Below are positions 32,676-45,088 of a stretch of DNA of 64,000 nucleotides, one piece after another. The notes under the pieces were generated by a model. That model was not told the DNA's origin and searched no databases. It saw only the letters and a program-made list of their open reading frames with translations. How positions within the stretch are numbered: the stretch's first letter is position 1; the number at the start of each line of letters is the position of its first letter. The position numbers and the translations under genes are program-made. Source of the DNA: Orbilia blumenaviensis (lineage: Eukaryota > Ascomycota > Orbiliomycetes > Orbiliales > Orbiliaceae); contig JAVHNS010000001.1 of assembly GCA_036872755.1 (NCBI GenBank), positions 3,782,001 through 3,846,000 on the forward strand. Direction: 5' to 3'.

Positions 32676-34959
32676 TTAAGAAGACTCCTCGAGGAAGAAC
32701 TGTCGAGAAAATGTTGTTAGTAACGTGAGTTGTCAAGTTAGTTGATATATATGACTTACATAGTTTCCGGCAAGCTTCTGTTCCTGATCAAGCTGACTGT
32801 TCAACTTGTTGATACGTGGACGGTAAGAAACGGGGTCACGACGGAAACTAAATTCCCATTAGCTATGATCGAGAAACCGAGGGAAATGGGGGATACATAC
32901 GTGACATCCAATGACTTCAAGAACTGATTGCAACCAGTGAGAAGAGACTGTGGCTTGGTAGCCTTAGCCTTAACTGAAGGCTGACCCTCAAAGACAATAA
33001 CACGATCCGCCAAGTAAGTAGCCATGATGAAATCGTGCTCGACGATGAAGGCGGTCTTCTTAGCGTGCATGATAAATCTCTTGATAACTCTGGCAGCAAT
33101 GATACGCTGTTCGGAATCGAGGTAGGCAGAAGGCTCGTCGATGACGTAGATATCGGCAGGTTTACCCAAGCTGAGAACGATAGCGACTCTTTGAAGTTCA
33201 CCACCGGAAAGGTTCTGGACTTCCTGGTCGATAAAGTCATCGATCTTGAGTGGCTTGTAGACGTCGGTCTGGAACTGAGGGTTCAAGAAAGCGGCCTTGA
33301 TCTTCTTGAAGAAAAGTTGTCGAACAGTGCCTGGGAATTTACCGGTGATAGTCTGTGGCTTGAGCGATATCGACATCTGTGGGACCTTGCTAGATTCAGA
33401 ATCTGGTTGGTCGAGACCAGCGAGAAGTTTACAGAATGTAGTCTTTCCGGTTCCGTTTTCACCCATCATGACAATAATTTCAGAGTCGGTGAATTCACCG
33501 GCATCAATGGTCAGCGAGAAATCACCCTGTGTCTTCTTCATAGCAGGGTATTTGAACGCTCTACTCCTGTCAACTGCAAATTCGTCCGTAGCCTCCGCTA
33601 TTCTGAATTGAAGGGACTCTTCTCTGAAACGCAAGTTCTCAGTAGGAATGTTACCGTCCAAGAAGATGTTGATACCTTCTCTGACCGAGGCTGGGAGCGT
33701 GACGACACCATAGACAGCGGGCTGACCGTAAAGAACGCAAATAAAGTCGGAAAGATAGTCGAGAACTGACAAATCGTGCTCTACCACAATGACGTATCCC
33801 TGGTCGTTTTCTTTGACGATTTCACGAATGGTGTTAGCAGCCTTAAGACGCTGCTTAATATCCAAGAAAGAAGACGGCTCGTCGAACATGTAAACATCGG
33901 CCCTTTGGACGACAGCCATTCCGATAGCGAAACGCTGCAATTCTCCACCGGACAAAAGGTTGACCTCACGATCAACAACCTGCTTGAGTTCTATTCCCGC
34001 ATCATCCGTCAGTGATATAAAATTACACCGATTTTCAATATACTGATCTTATACGCACCCAAAATTTCCAAAGCGTGGTCGAGGACATCTCTATCATTCT
34101 TGCTCCTTAAAAGACCACCCACAGTAGTATCCAACTTGGGGTTCCTCGCCTTCTCCCTGACCATAGCCTTTGGAAGCTGATCAACATACTGGGGTTTGAT
34201 AATAGCCTTCAAATGGTCTTCCAACAGTCTCAAAAAGTAATTTTGCAATTCACTTCCACGGAAATACTTGAGAATCTCTTCCCACGTTGGCGGGTTATCA
34301 TATCGTCCCAAATTAGGATCCAATTTTCCCGCCAAAATCTTCAAAGCGGTACTCTTTCCGATACCGTTGGTTCCGACCAATCCCAACACCTGTCCTGGAC
34401 GTGGAGTCGGTAATCTGTGAAGCTTGAACGAGTTTGCAGAGTATCGGTGGGTGACTTGGGTTTCGAGATTTGTGGGCAAGTTGATGATGTGGATGGCGCC
34501 GAAGGGGCACTTTTTAGGACAGATACCGCAACCGATACATAGCCTTTCGGAGATGAAGGCGATTTTGGACTCCGGGGTAACTTCGATACAGAGCTTTCCT
34601 GTTCTAACGACCGGGCAGGACTTTCTGCATTCTTGTCGGCATTTCTATGGGCGACAATGAAGAGAGGAGGGGAAATTTTTTTTTAGCGTCCAGAAAAATC
34701 GCGGGGTATTTTTTTTTGTGTGTGATATTATGACGGTATATTGGGGGGAGCGACAAATGATACCTTTGGTTTGCACTATAGAAAGGAAAGATTAGATGTT
34801 AGCAGAGGTCTTGGAGGTATTTGATAGATGAATCTGGTGAATGGCATACCTTATCGCTGCTAACAATAGCGATACTGTGGAACACTGAGCATTAGTATAG
34901 TCATAAGCACAATGGGTTGAAGCCTCATCATAGTCATACCGAGTGAGCTTGTCCGCCAT
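32676..34959 (-). CDS. RLI1: ABCE1/Rli1 ribosome-recycling iron-sulfur ATPase
   Basis: Twin-ABC ATPase that splits 80S ribosomes after termination and helps export and mature ribosomal subunits. Seven exons, read leftwards: 34959-34940, 34874-34850, 34775-34764, 34644-34059, 33990-32901, 32847-32760 and 32699-32676, total 614 residues, matching the family length. The first three exons are tiny; the third is a 12-nt microexon encoding Cys-Lys-Pro-Lys, which contains a cluster ligand. The N-terminal two [4Fe-4S] clusters are [14 protein letters not shown] and [14 protein letters not shown]1 has Walker [10 protein letters not shown] (about 110) and [12 protein letters not shown] with [12 protein letters not shown]2 has [20 protein letters not shown] and IDEPSAYLD. 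The end, [19 protein letters not shown] ... FFLEES, is the conserved tail and needs the last two small exons. Essential in all eukaryotes examined. Confidence 0.96.
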
Positions 34960-36566
34960 AGTGAAGAAAACCGTCGCACCACTGAACGGTGGTCTGTAAC
35001 TACTTGCTACTACTAGGACGATAGAAGAAAGGAGAAGTGGTGAGAGGTCTCGAAGACAGAAAAATCCTGGGGGGGAATTAGGAAGAATGCTAAAAGGGAA
35101 AGCAGAGGTGCAGGTGGCCAGGACAAGAAAACGAGCTCGTCTAACATATTTTTACTTTTAGGCCCAGCTTCTTCCCAAAAGTACATGTTTTGTTGTTGCT
35201 GAGCTGTTGTCTTTTTTTTCTCTGTGGAATTTTTTGTGGCTCGCCCCGGCTGGATCGGGAAGGTTTGCCTGGTCTGACGGCTGAATCTGTCACTGGCGAA
35301 TGAGAGGGAGTGTAATTCCAAAACCTGTTCGAACCTCTAATTAGTTAACAGCTTTTGCTTAAGCTTTAATTTGCACGGGCCAGCTAGCCTTGATCAGGGG
35401 TGGTCCGATGTGATGTAGCTTGCATACTTGCAGACTAACCAGCTCGGTCTTTTTTGCGGAGGGAAGTCAAGCTACCTGCTACGGGGGTTGGAAGGTCATA
35501 CGTGCATGAAAAATTATGTACGTCCATGATTCACTGCTGATTGGCTAAGAATCATTCGAGCAAACTGGGGCATCAAACCTGTCCGCTCTGATGTTGGTTA
35601 TGCCTGATATGTAACTACAGCTAGATGTAGTATGCAGTCGGGTCTCATAGGGGGTCTATCCTGGGGTATACGTTTGAGTGGTGTATATGACATATTCGGG
35701 GCATTAGAGCCATCTTGCAGTGTATACATATTGTAGTAGATTAGGTATCTACTATTGGATAGCAGATACCATTAACAGAGAGAAGTTTAAGCCTAATCAG
35801 AAGTCATGAGGAACCGCCGGTCGTTGAGTAGCAGTGCTCGCTTTACATTGGCTTTTTGCGTGATAGGCTCAAGCAGTCGAAGAAAAACCCACTTCGAAAA
35901 ATAGCATATACAACGTGATAGAGCTGTGAAGAAAATCAATTGCGAGAGTCAGGAGAACTCAGGCATGTGCTAAGACTCGAGGTATAAATATACTCACCAG
36001 TTGTGTCAAAAATTACGTCCATAAAAAAGAACAGAGGAAAGAAGGTTAAATAAAAAAAGAGAAATTCTATTTCGCTGTATTTGATAGTACGATGGTTAGT
36101 AATTAACGGGGAGCATAACGTACACGCCTTCTTCATCATGTTTCTGCCTTCTTCATCATGATGCATCATGGTAAAAAGTTTATGCCCATCAAAAACATCG
36201 TAGTCCTCTGAGGCGGAAAAAAAATAGGCGACGTCGTAGAGCTTGCTGTTCCACCTACATCAACAGTATCCATACCATCATTGCAAGGGAAAGAAATTCA
36301 TAGACTACGCACCACGTTGGTCCAGGCGTATACCCCCCTTTTCGATTCCCACCAGCCCTTCAAACCGACAGTAAAAAAAGAATAGAAGAAGAATTAAGAT
36401 ATTCCACTGCGATATAAAAGAAGAATGGGAAGACGAAAAAAAAAATTAGAATACAATGAAAAATAAACAGATGTTTAAGATACCTCCAGTTTCGAGTCTT
36501 TCGGTTCTTTTTCCACAGGCATAAGATATATCACGTACGATTTTCTTGGTTTTTTTTTCAAGCATC
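34960..36566. other. Intergenic
   Basis: About 1.6 kb upstream of RLI1 and downstream of PRP40. No convincing frame. A direct repeat of GCCTTCTTCATCATG occurs at about 36126 and 36147, followed by an ATGATGCATCAT palindromic stretch at about 36158-36169. A-rich runs near 36055, 36220 and 36435. Confidence 0.5.
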
Positions 36567-39483
36567 CTATTCGGAGATTTCCCCTTCCTCGCTGGCATTG
36601 TCACCAACTGCAGCAGGGGTGCGGGTACGGGTAGGAGCTGGAGTGGGAGCTGGAGCCGGGTCGTCGCCGTAATTAAGGTTGACGGCCTTTCCGAGTTCCT
36701 TAGGCGTCGGTTTATCGAAGTGCTCCTCTCGAGTTGGCGGCCTATCTAGTGGGAGGCGCTCAAAAGATCCTCGTTCGTGCCTCGATCGCTATTTTCGATA
36801 CTGTTAGTATGACATTACTGTTTCGCGAGGTTGATTCAATGGAGGGGTCTGCATACCTTTGAGTCCCTCCTGCCATGGTCACTTTCCTCCCCAGGACTCA
36901 ACCTACGACGTCTGGAGACGCTATTCCCATCGTCACGGTCTCGGGTCCTGAAGGATCTCTCACGTTCCTCTTCTCGCTCACGTCTTTCCCTTTCATAGAT
37001 ACTCACAGAATGACGAGCTTCCCTTTCACGTTCTCTATCCTCACGCTCTCTATCCCAATATGCATCACGCTCGCGGTCTCTCTCAAACCTATCCCTATCC
37101 CTTTCCCTTTCCCGATCTCGATCCCGATCCCTCTCACGGTCGCTCCTACTAACTGGGAAGGAACTCCCGGATTTCAAATGTTGTCTCTCACGTTCGCCAG
37201 CCGCACGTCGACGTTCAGCTTCATATGCATCCGGTTCTGGGGTACGATGCGGAGTTCGATGGCCGCCGCGATGTCCGTTCCGCTCCCTATCGCGGTCCTT
37301 CTCACGCTCACGGTCCCGATCACCGCGATGACGATCCCTACTATCGTGTTCACGAGGTGTACGAGCCCTTTCACGGTCGCGATCTCCCTTGTCAGTGCGT
37401 TCGGCCCCACGGCTGCCCTTACGTTCTTTACGATCTGGTTCACGGTCATCATCCAATTTTTCTTTCAAACGACGGATAAACTTGTCAAATGCAGACTGGC
37501 GCATGTCTTCGGAATCCAACACTTTGAATTCTTCCAGTTTTAGTAAACGAGGGCGGACTTTTTCCCAGGTGTCGTTGATAGAAACCGGGGGTTCCAGGTG
37601 CTTGATGGCAGAACGTAATGCGTCAACCCGACGGCGTTGCTGTCGGTCCGCTTGGTGTCGGTCCTCCTCACTTCGTTTAACTGATTTTTCGTGGATCTAG
37701 TGGTATCATTAGCCTGGAACATCCAGGAGATTGGAGCATCGCAATATACCTTATCGAACACTGTAACAAAATCATCATGTGACCATTGAGCAGTACGCGA
37801 GTCTGAACGCAATATACGGATAAACTCTTCGATGTGAGTCTTGGGCGATACCTGAAACCTTTCTCCCTATATATTCCATCTATATTAGCACCAGGACAAG
37901 ATTGTTGTGATCAGGAGAATGATTACCTCTAGGATATCCATGACAATATTCTTCTTGCTCCGGACCTCCCTTTCGATTTCTTCGACCTTATCCCAGAAGA
38001 GATCAAGAGGAGTGGAGCCGGACTGGCCAAGCATATTTTCATAGCGCTCGTCGTCCTTAATCAATGGATGTACTTCCTTCCATTTGCTACCAGATCGGAT
38101 TTTGCCTTTCGCTTGGAGTTCGTCGAGCAGGGTCTGTGATCACGTCAGTAAAAAAATAATACGAAGTATTCCCAGCTCAAGACACCCCAGCACTTACAGC
38201 AAAGGCCTCACGGTTCTTTCGCTCCTTTCTTTGCTTATTCTGCTTTTGCTTCTGTCGCTTGTCGTTCAAGCTCCGTTCCAAGAATTTGATATGGCTCTCA
38301 AACATGTTCAAAATGTCCAGCTTAGAAAGCGCCTGGTATTTCGGTTCAGACTTGAAGCTATCACTTTCCCTTATGAGAGTTTGGGCTTCTGACCAGCGAG
38401 TATACGGCTCAAGATTCAGAGACTTGAGGAGAGTCGTCATGTCTTCCAGAGCTTGTCTTCTTTCGTTTGCTTCTCGTTCTTGTTCCTCTTTGCGTAGTTC
38501 GAGGATGTATTCCTCAAACAAGGAGCGGCGTTCGCTATCGTCGGCGGCCGAGCGGAAGATAGTCTCACCCTCGATGTACTTGCGGGCAGTTCTAAAACTC
38601 CTAGTTAGAAAACCAGACATTGATAGTAGAAGTGGAGAAGAACATCGTGCATACCTCCATCGTGTATAATACTTGATCTCAGGGTGACTCTTCAACATAG
38701 TCGTGAAATCTTGACGCAGTTTGGTCATTCGATCCTTTTGTTTCTCAAGATCTTGCATACGAAGCTCGGCGGTATACTTCTCAAAGGCAATTTTACGGTC
38801 CCTTGGGTCCTTAATGGCCCGATATGGTGCCTCTTTAATCACGAGCTTCAAGGCCTGCTCCCAAGTAGAGTCAGGACCAATGTTGTTCTTCTTGAGCAAC
38901 TTGAAGAAAGCCGCTTCGGCGTCGGCGTAGTTTTGGTATTGTGATTCGTTCTTGTCAGGGACGATAGCACGTGCTGCATTGATACTATCATTTGCAGCGG
39001 ATGATCGTTCGATTGGCGTATGGTCATCTCGGTCTCTATCACCTCTGTCTCCTCGATCTCGGTCACCTCGGTCCCGATCTCTATGCGGGCCTAGCTGGTA
39101 GTTCGAATTGAAGTTGGCGGTACCCCCCGCTACAAACTGCGGCGCTTGTGGGAGGTTCGGGAGCTTCTGGGCGGAATCGACGGCTGCTTTGAACGACTCT
39201 GGCATATCCCAGACACTCTGCTTAGTTTCGATATGGGACCAGTACTTCTTCCCTTCCGGCGTGGTATACTCTCGCCAAGGTTGCCCAGCAATCGCTCGCT
39301 ATGATGGTTCCGGACGATTAGCATATATTCAAGGCCTGTTCCAGTCTATCTGCTACCTGATGGACATACCTCCAAGGGAGCCATCATATCTAACGGCTTG
39401 TGCCATTGTGTCGCCTTCGTCTGACTGTTGTAGTAATAGACCCTGCCGTCTGGGGCACGGGCTTCCTGCCACAAAGACGACAT
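36567..39483 (-). CDS. PRP40: Pre-mRNA processing factor Prp40 (WW and FF domains)
   Basis: U1 snRNP protein that bridges the 5' splice site and branch point factors during early spliceosome assembly. Seven exons, read leftwards: 39483-39370, 39298-38655, 38591-38198, 38133-37927, 37866-37750, 37696-36857 and 36788-36567, total 845 residues. Two WW domains come first (MSSLWQEARAPDGRVYYYN and PWREYTTPEGKKYWSHIE). About five or six FF domains follow from residue 160 to 560 (for example DAEAAFFKLLKKNNIG, KWKEVHPLIKDDERYE, VSINDTWEKVRPRLL). The C-terminal third is highly charged with long Arg-Glu/Arg-Asp repeats and SRRRR segments, ending in an acidic tail. The frame is open upstream to 39717, but the ATG at 39483 gives the usual MS-W start. 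The gene is divergent from TRS65 with a 417-base shared promoter. Confidence 0.95.
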
Positions 39484-39900
39484 GTCTACGGGCGCGTCTG
39501 AGAAAAACGGAGTAGTCGCGTTAAAAGGATCGTGGGGGCGCAAGGCAGGCAAGTTATCGAAGTATCGGCTTTCGACGTCGCGACTAGTGTAGTCAGGCTG
39601 TCCCTCCTCGATGTTTGGTGGTCGTGGGTTTGTCGATGGTGGGTCGGAGTGAAAAAAAGAAGGTTGAGAGAACAAGAAAGTGGATTTGGCCTGTTTTCGA
39701 TGCTTCCAAGACAGCACGAACCAACCAGGTCTCTACAACACCACAACCAAGCTTCCCGGCTCTTTTCGATAGCTGTCCGGAACAACCAATCCCAGGTATC
39801 AGCAACGACGACTAATAAAAGAGATAACCGGGTTTTTTGAGGAGGCTATCGAGTGTCGGAGTGAGCTGGGGTCCGTGTCGATGATTCTGCTTGGACTCGA
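39484..39900. promoter_or_regulatory. Bidirectional promoter between PRP40 and TRS65
   Basis: The two start codons are 417 bases apart and point outward, so both promoters must lie here. The interval is open in the PRP40 frame but has no conserved protein features there. No specific factor site is recognisable. Confidence 0.55.
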
Positions 39901-41732
39901 ATGGCCAGTCCAGGGAGCATCGGTCCTTCACGTGGCCGTGGCCATCGACGGACGATAAGTACCGACATCGTCGAGAAAGCCCGCCTCGAAGTATTTGTCG
40001 CCGAAGATAGTAGCTTGGATATCGAAGAGTTCCTAAATAATAGACCGAGACCGACGCATCTCAGTGTTATAAATCCACATGACTTGCTACATCCGGTTCC
40101 AGCGCTGTCTAGCTTAGCGCAGAGGCAGCATCTTTACTTCGGTTCGTGCATTCTTTAATTTTAATTGTTCATTTGTGCAGAATATCTAACAATGAATTTG
40201 AGTACATAGACGAGGATGTTCCCGTCTTCATAGCACTACAAATATTCGGTATCAACGATGACTCCGTCTATAAATCATATAGCTCGCGGTTGGCAGTCTC
40301 GTTAGAAGTCACTGCCGTCGAGAACCAAACTCAGAGGCGACCAGATGGCAGCAGACCCCCGGACGGCCCGATATTGCTCTACCAAAAGACCATACAGGAC
40401 AAAGATGGAGAGAAGATATTATGGCGAGACGGCGATACGCGATTGGCAATTTGGAAGATCACGGTTCCTCTAGGACACCCAAAAGCCCGGCCAAGTAACC
40501 CAAGGGTCGTATTCTCAGCCTCAGCTACCCTCAAGCTGTTAAATCAAAACACAAGGTTACCGGCGAATGAATATCTTTCAGGCCGACAAGCTTTGAACGT
40601 CAATATCCTTGAGTCATTCGGTGCAGAAACACCTGAGAAGCTACCTTACCTATCCGCTCTTCGAGTATCTAGAGTGATCCCAACTCAACCTGCACCAAAG
40701 GAATCATTCAGCCCGCTGGGATATTCATCAAAGAAGACCTTTCCGATAGTCCCAGGACTTAACTTCAAGTTACGGGGGAATAAGACACCTCGGAAAGCGA
40801 ATACGGAAAATCTCTTCGCACATCTTACACTTGAAGTCACACCACAGCTCGGGTGCAACTTCGAAATCCGAGATGTGATCTTAGAATGTGGTGGAGTTTC
40901 TATCGCTTCGATGGAAGCATCAGAGAAGATGTTTCCGACACTGTTGCAAGTGATGGACGAGATAACATTTCTCTTCCGAATCCCGAACAAGAGCAGCCCT
41001 TCTCAACCACCAAATCTGCTAAAGCAAATCGTCGTAAAGCTAAAGGGACAGGCAATGGTGTCCGATGTTTGTAAGCCATTGATTAGTACGCACTGGGAAA
41101 CAAACATCGACTTCTCATCCCGCCACGACTCCCTATCAGCGTCGACCCATGGCAACCCACCATCCCTACGCCTGGGAGGACGCCCGCTATCATCCCAATC
41201 AAACGTTACCACAAGCCTAGTAGAACCCTCAGGGTTAACAATAACATTCACGGCGATGTCACTCAACGTTCACCCAGGTGATATATTCTCTTGGCGAGTC
41301 TTTGTTATGAACAAGAGTAGCCGCGCACGTCGTCTCGCTCTACTGGTTCCGCCGAAGCGCCGCAAGGGTGAGGGTAAGATCCTCCCTAGCATACCGCATA
41401 ATATGACGGAACCGGTAGTCGAAGACGCAGCGCTGTTTTCATCGTACAAGAGCCAGCATCTGGAGGCCGTTGAGCTGATACCTCTCGTTAACGACGTGAG
41501 GATCGGGTGAGTAGCGTCATTCAATTTGTAATTCAGAGGGATTTTGAAAAAAAAAAAAACTAATACTTTCATGATATACAGACCGTTGGCCCCGAATGCC
41601 TGCCATACGGCGGAATTAAGGTTTATTGCGCTAGCGACTGGAGTTTTGACGATTGAAGGGGTCAGGGTAGTGGACCTGATGACCAACGATATAACTGAAT
41701 GCAGGGAGCTACCAACCGTCGTCTGTACATGA
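39901..41732 (+). CDS. TRS65: TRAPPII complex subunit Trs65
   Basis: Subunit specific to the TRAPPII tethering complex, acting at the late Golgi as part of the Rab exchange factor for Ypt31. Three exons (39901-40141, 40210-41506, 41582-41732) give 562 residues. Exon 1 ends in QRQHLYF and joins DEDVPVFIALQIF only if the acceptor at 40208-40209 is used, downstream of a CTAAC branch point; an earlier CAG would leave a 35-41 nt intron or a stop. The middle region contains beta-rich sequence (LNFKLRG, GCNFEIRDVILECGG, LTITFTAMSLNVHPGDIFSWRVFVMNKS) and the end is the conserved CHTAELRFIALATGVLTIEG ... VRVVDL ... RELPTVV. This pattern of immunoglobulin-like folds and tail matches fungal Trs65. Little else could fit. 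Confidence 0.85.
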
Positions 41733-44203
41733 GAACGACGGGATTCCCTTTCCTACTAAGCTAGGTAGTTTTGATCGATGATCTTGTTCGAGATAGATAG
41801 ATGATACCCCGAATTTCTTTCTCTCTCTCTCTATGTTTTAAGCCACGACCAAAAAAAAAAAAAAAATGAAAATAAAAGGGTACAAACAGCGGGTTTCTTC
41901 CCCCATGTGACAGGTGCCTGTTGTCTTGAACATGCCTACAAGTCTCGTGGGGCATCTAGCGGACAGTGCTTCGAGAAGCGAAGAAAAGAAAGGGCAAACA
42001 CTCCAGACATCGTGAAAGGATGCTAGAAAATACGTAAATCGATTTGCCAATCGCACAGGCCTCGTCAACGGGATGTCATCGTTAGCGAAACCTCAGCGCT
42101 GGTACCGATAAGCAGATGCATCTACGGCGCTAGGACAATATTAAATTCGTTATCAGGAATTTCTATCAGCTTGAGGAGCTCGAAGCTCGAAGCCGTGCGA
42201 TGCCCATCGATGGATGTGTCGATAGCCGGTTGCAAGTTACTAACTGGGAGCTTGGACTCGATGTTTATCAGTACAGGACAAGGGGCCCTGGATAGTTCCG
42301 AACTAGCTTCCGGGGCTTATAAACGGGTCGTGTAAGAAGGGTGGCAGTTGCAGCCTCGCCACCAAGCTGGCTAACACTAAACTGCATTATATTGCATTAG
42401 CATTAACATCAACGTCAAAACTGCGACAGAGATTGCGAGTTTTTTGCAGTTGATAGTTTCACAAGGTTGTAGACTTCACGTTGGTTTACAAATATTGAAC
42501 AAATAAAATTTAAAAAGCCGCAAAGTTGTGCCACTGGTAGATCGTGGTACGTTATAATCGCATCGTGAACCGCATGCATGCATAATATACATTAGGATCG
42601 AAACTGGAATCGGTTTCAGGCCAGTCAGTCAGTCAGTCAGTCCAGCGTGGGGATCGTTGTTTTCAACAGTTAATAGAATGGTTGGCAGGCTGACGTTGTC
42701 GCATGAATCAATGGCGCGGCTACCAAGAATAACCCTGCGAAGGGAATTGGATTATGAGAGCGGAAATGCTGATGCTCATCTTCTCCCACCCAAGAATAAA
42801 ACACAGCCCGCCCACCGAGTTCCGTTCTTCAAGTTGCCGTGAGCGTCCGATTCCATCTCGTTCGCCCTCCCACAAAGTAAAACAAGCAAAGGACAGAAAA
42901 TCGATCCTCCGTCTCATCGAAAACAATCAACATAAGCACAACTCGATTAAATTTAAGTCCGTAGCTCAAGAGATAACGGACGGGCAGGATCGATCATTTT
43001 CGAGGAGGACAAATCGACATCTTCAATCAACTTCGAGTGTCAATACTATTATTATTATCGTCCCGACCGAAACCCCACGCCCGGCTCTGGTGACTTGGGA
43101 TTCTCTCTCCCCCCCTTGACCCGCTAGTTTAGCTCTGGAAGCTCCATCCAGGTCACTACCCAATAGCACCCACTGAAGCCCCCCGTTTTCCATCATCCGA
43201 TATCAAACGCCGGACGCCACCAGATACGATACACATACACAGAGTATCTACTTACCTACTAAGTGGTAGGTGGTATCCATCGACAGTATCATCGCTACCA
43301 CAGATACGCATACCGAAGGGAAAAGCAAAACGTACATACATCCCGCTCCGTCGCTTGGGCCTCGAGATCAAAAGGAAGGGGATATAGACATATCTATATA
43401 TATATACTCTCAAGCAGTCATCCCGTTGAAGGGTTCCCCTTCTTTTTTCAGGATGCCATCTCTACGGGTGAGAGCGAAGAGGACGATGCGGCACCTTCAG
43501 TCAGTTTACCTATGGGACAGGATAGTAAGTTGTTGGCCCCCCTGCTTTATTATCTGTCTGCTATCTATCGATTTAATCAATCTATCGAATGTTCTATTTT
43601 CTTGCTTCCATTCTTCCTTGCTATTATCAACAGCCCTATAATCATGCATAAGGAATTCAAATATACTTTTTTTTTACTACTTGACTACTATCTGGTGGTA
43701 ATCAAGTGTGCCCTTTAACCTTTATTTTTATTTCTTTGGTGCAGTTTCTGGGCCTGTTTCCCGTTCAAGACCAAAATCAAGAGGCGTCGGAAGCGGGATG
43801 AGGTCATGGTATCGTCAAACGCCCCGGCCTCACCTTACCTCACACCTCACCTTACCTGACCTTTACCTTGTCTCCCATGCAAAGACAACCTGTCTTCCCT
43901 TTCTATTATTTCTTTTTCAGCACCTGTCAAAGAAAAGAAAGAAAATATTCACTGCAACTCCAATCAGATCCAATCCAATCCTGTAGTTTCATATACCCTT
44001 TATTAGAGCCATAGACCCATTACTCTCTGTTCATCCATTCAAGCAATCTCTTTTTATCCAAAGCCTCAAACCATCCGTTTATCTCAAAAAAATCTATGAC
44101 GGCCACAACACGAACTTAAGCTAACGAATAAATTTACTTTTCCTTTTATCAACATCTACAGCCCCTCGTCCCAACCGTCGTCTTCATAATAGAGCTTCTC
44201 ATC
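41733..44203. other. Intergenic, possible short exons
   Basis: About 2.5 kb between two rightward genes. Simple repeats: TC at about 41819-41832, poly-A at 41849-41865, CAGT units at about 42623-42643. At 43450-43530 a frame opens after a TTTTTTCAG acceptor-like site and reads DAISTGESEEDDAAPSVSL, ending at a GTAAGT site; a second piece follows a GGTGCAG at 43744. These could be untranslated exons or a small gene, but no start or stop can be assigned with confidence. Nothing else seen. Confidence 0.4.
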
Positions 44204-45088
44204 ATGGCAAGATTCATTGCCGTCTTCAACGAGTCCTTTGAAAAGCGACCAATCCTGACAATGATGATATCCAATGCCGTAAGCACCCCCACGGCACGCT
44301 CCAAACTACCCCGAATTCGGACCCGCCGCCAAAATTCCAACAACTAACACAATTTATTTATTTATCATTTTCATGAAATAGGTTCTAAACAGCATAGCAG
44401 ACACCGTCGCTCAAACAATAACAATAGTTCGCGAACGAGCCCTTAGAAAACCCAGTGGTCCGGAACTACCACAGGACCGGGTAGCCATTGAAATCGGTGA
44501 ACTCGACAATAAAGTCCCAGACTCGCTGCACAAAGGCGAATTGATACCTCGAACGGACTTTCTCCCTCCTCCGTTCGAATTCGAACGACTTGCGAGATTC
44601 GCCTTTTGGGGTTTTGCAATGGCACCGGCGCAATTCACATGGTTCAAATTCCTGGGCAAGACTTTTCCAATCCCACCGAATTCAACGGCTATGGTGCCGG
44701 CTTTGAAAAGAGTGGCGTGTGACCAACTCATGTTCGCCCCAGTGGGGTTGGCGGGGTTTTTTACATTCATGGTAAGGCCCCACTGTCATACTATCTATCT
44801 ATCTATTCCCTAAACTAGTTTCTCTGATGTGTTATATCTGGTATCGATTAGACCCTTGCCGAAGGCGGTGATAAGCAAGCCGTCCAAAATAAATTCTCGA
44901 ACGTTTATATGTCAGCACTCCGATCGAATTACATGCTCTGGCCGGCTGTCCAAATCATCAACTTCAGGCTCATGCCACTTCAATTCCAGTTGCCTTTTGC
45001 TTCATCAGTTGGTATTCTATGGACCACATATCTATCCCTAACGAACAGTGCGGCAGATGCTACAGAGGAAGATGACTACTTGCCATAA
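44204..45088 (+). CDS. Mpv17/PMP22 family integral membrane protein
   Basis: Small four-helix membrane protein of the family that includes Mpv17, PXMP2 and yeast Sym1, found in mitochondrial inner or peroxisomal membranes. Three exons (44204-44278, 44382-44771, 44852-45088) give 233 residues. The start MARFIAVFNESFEKRPILTMMISN followed by AVLNSIADTVAQTI is the usual Mpv17 beginning (helix, RP-x-LT, then a D-x-x-AQ motif). Later landmarks are RLARFAFWGFAMAP, WFKFLGKTFP, KRVACDQLMFAPVG and YMLWPAVQIINFRLMPLQFQ, the last being the family signature. An inserted polar stretch (about residues 47-85) is longer than in Sym1 and resembles a separate filamentous-fungal branch. The exact membrane location is not shown. 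Confidence 0.9.

Noticed and set aside
33035..33769. A 244-codon open frame on the + strand
   Set aside because: Antisense shadow of RLI1 with no family resemblance.
36875..37543. A 222-codon Thr/Pro/Phe-rich open frame on the + strand
   Set aside because: Antisense of the Arg-Glu/Arg-Asp repeats in PRP40.
39484..39717. N-terminal extension of PRP40 from an upstream ATG
   Set aside because: Open but without conserved features; Prp40 proteins begin with MS-W directly before the first WW domain.
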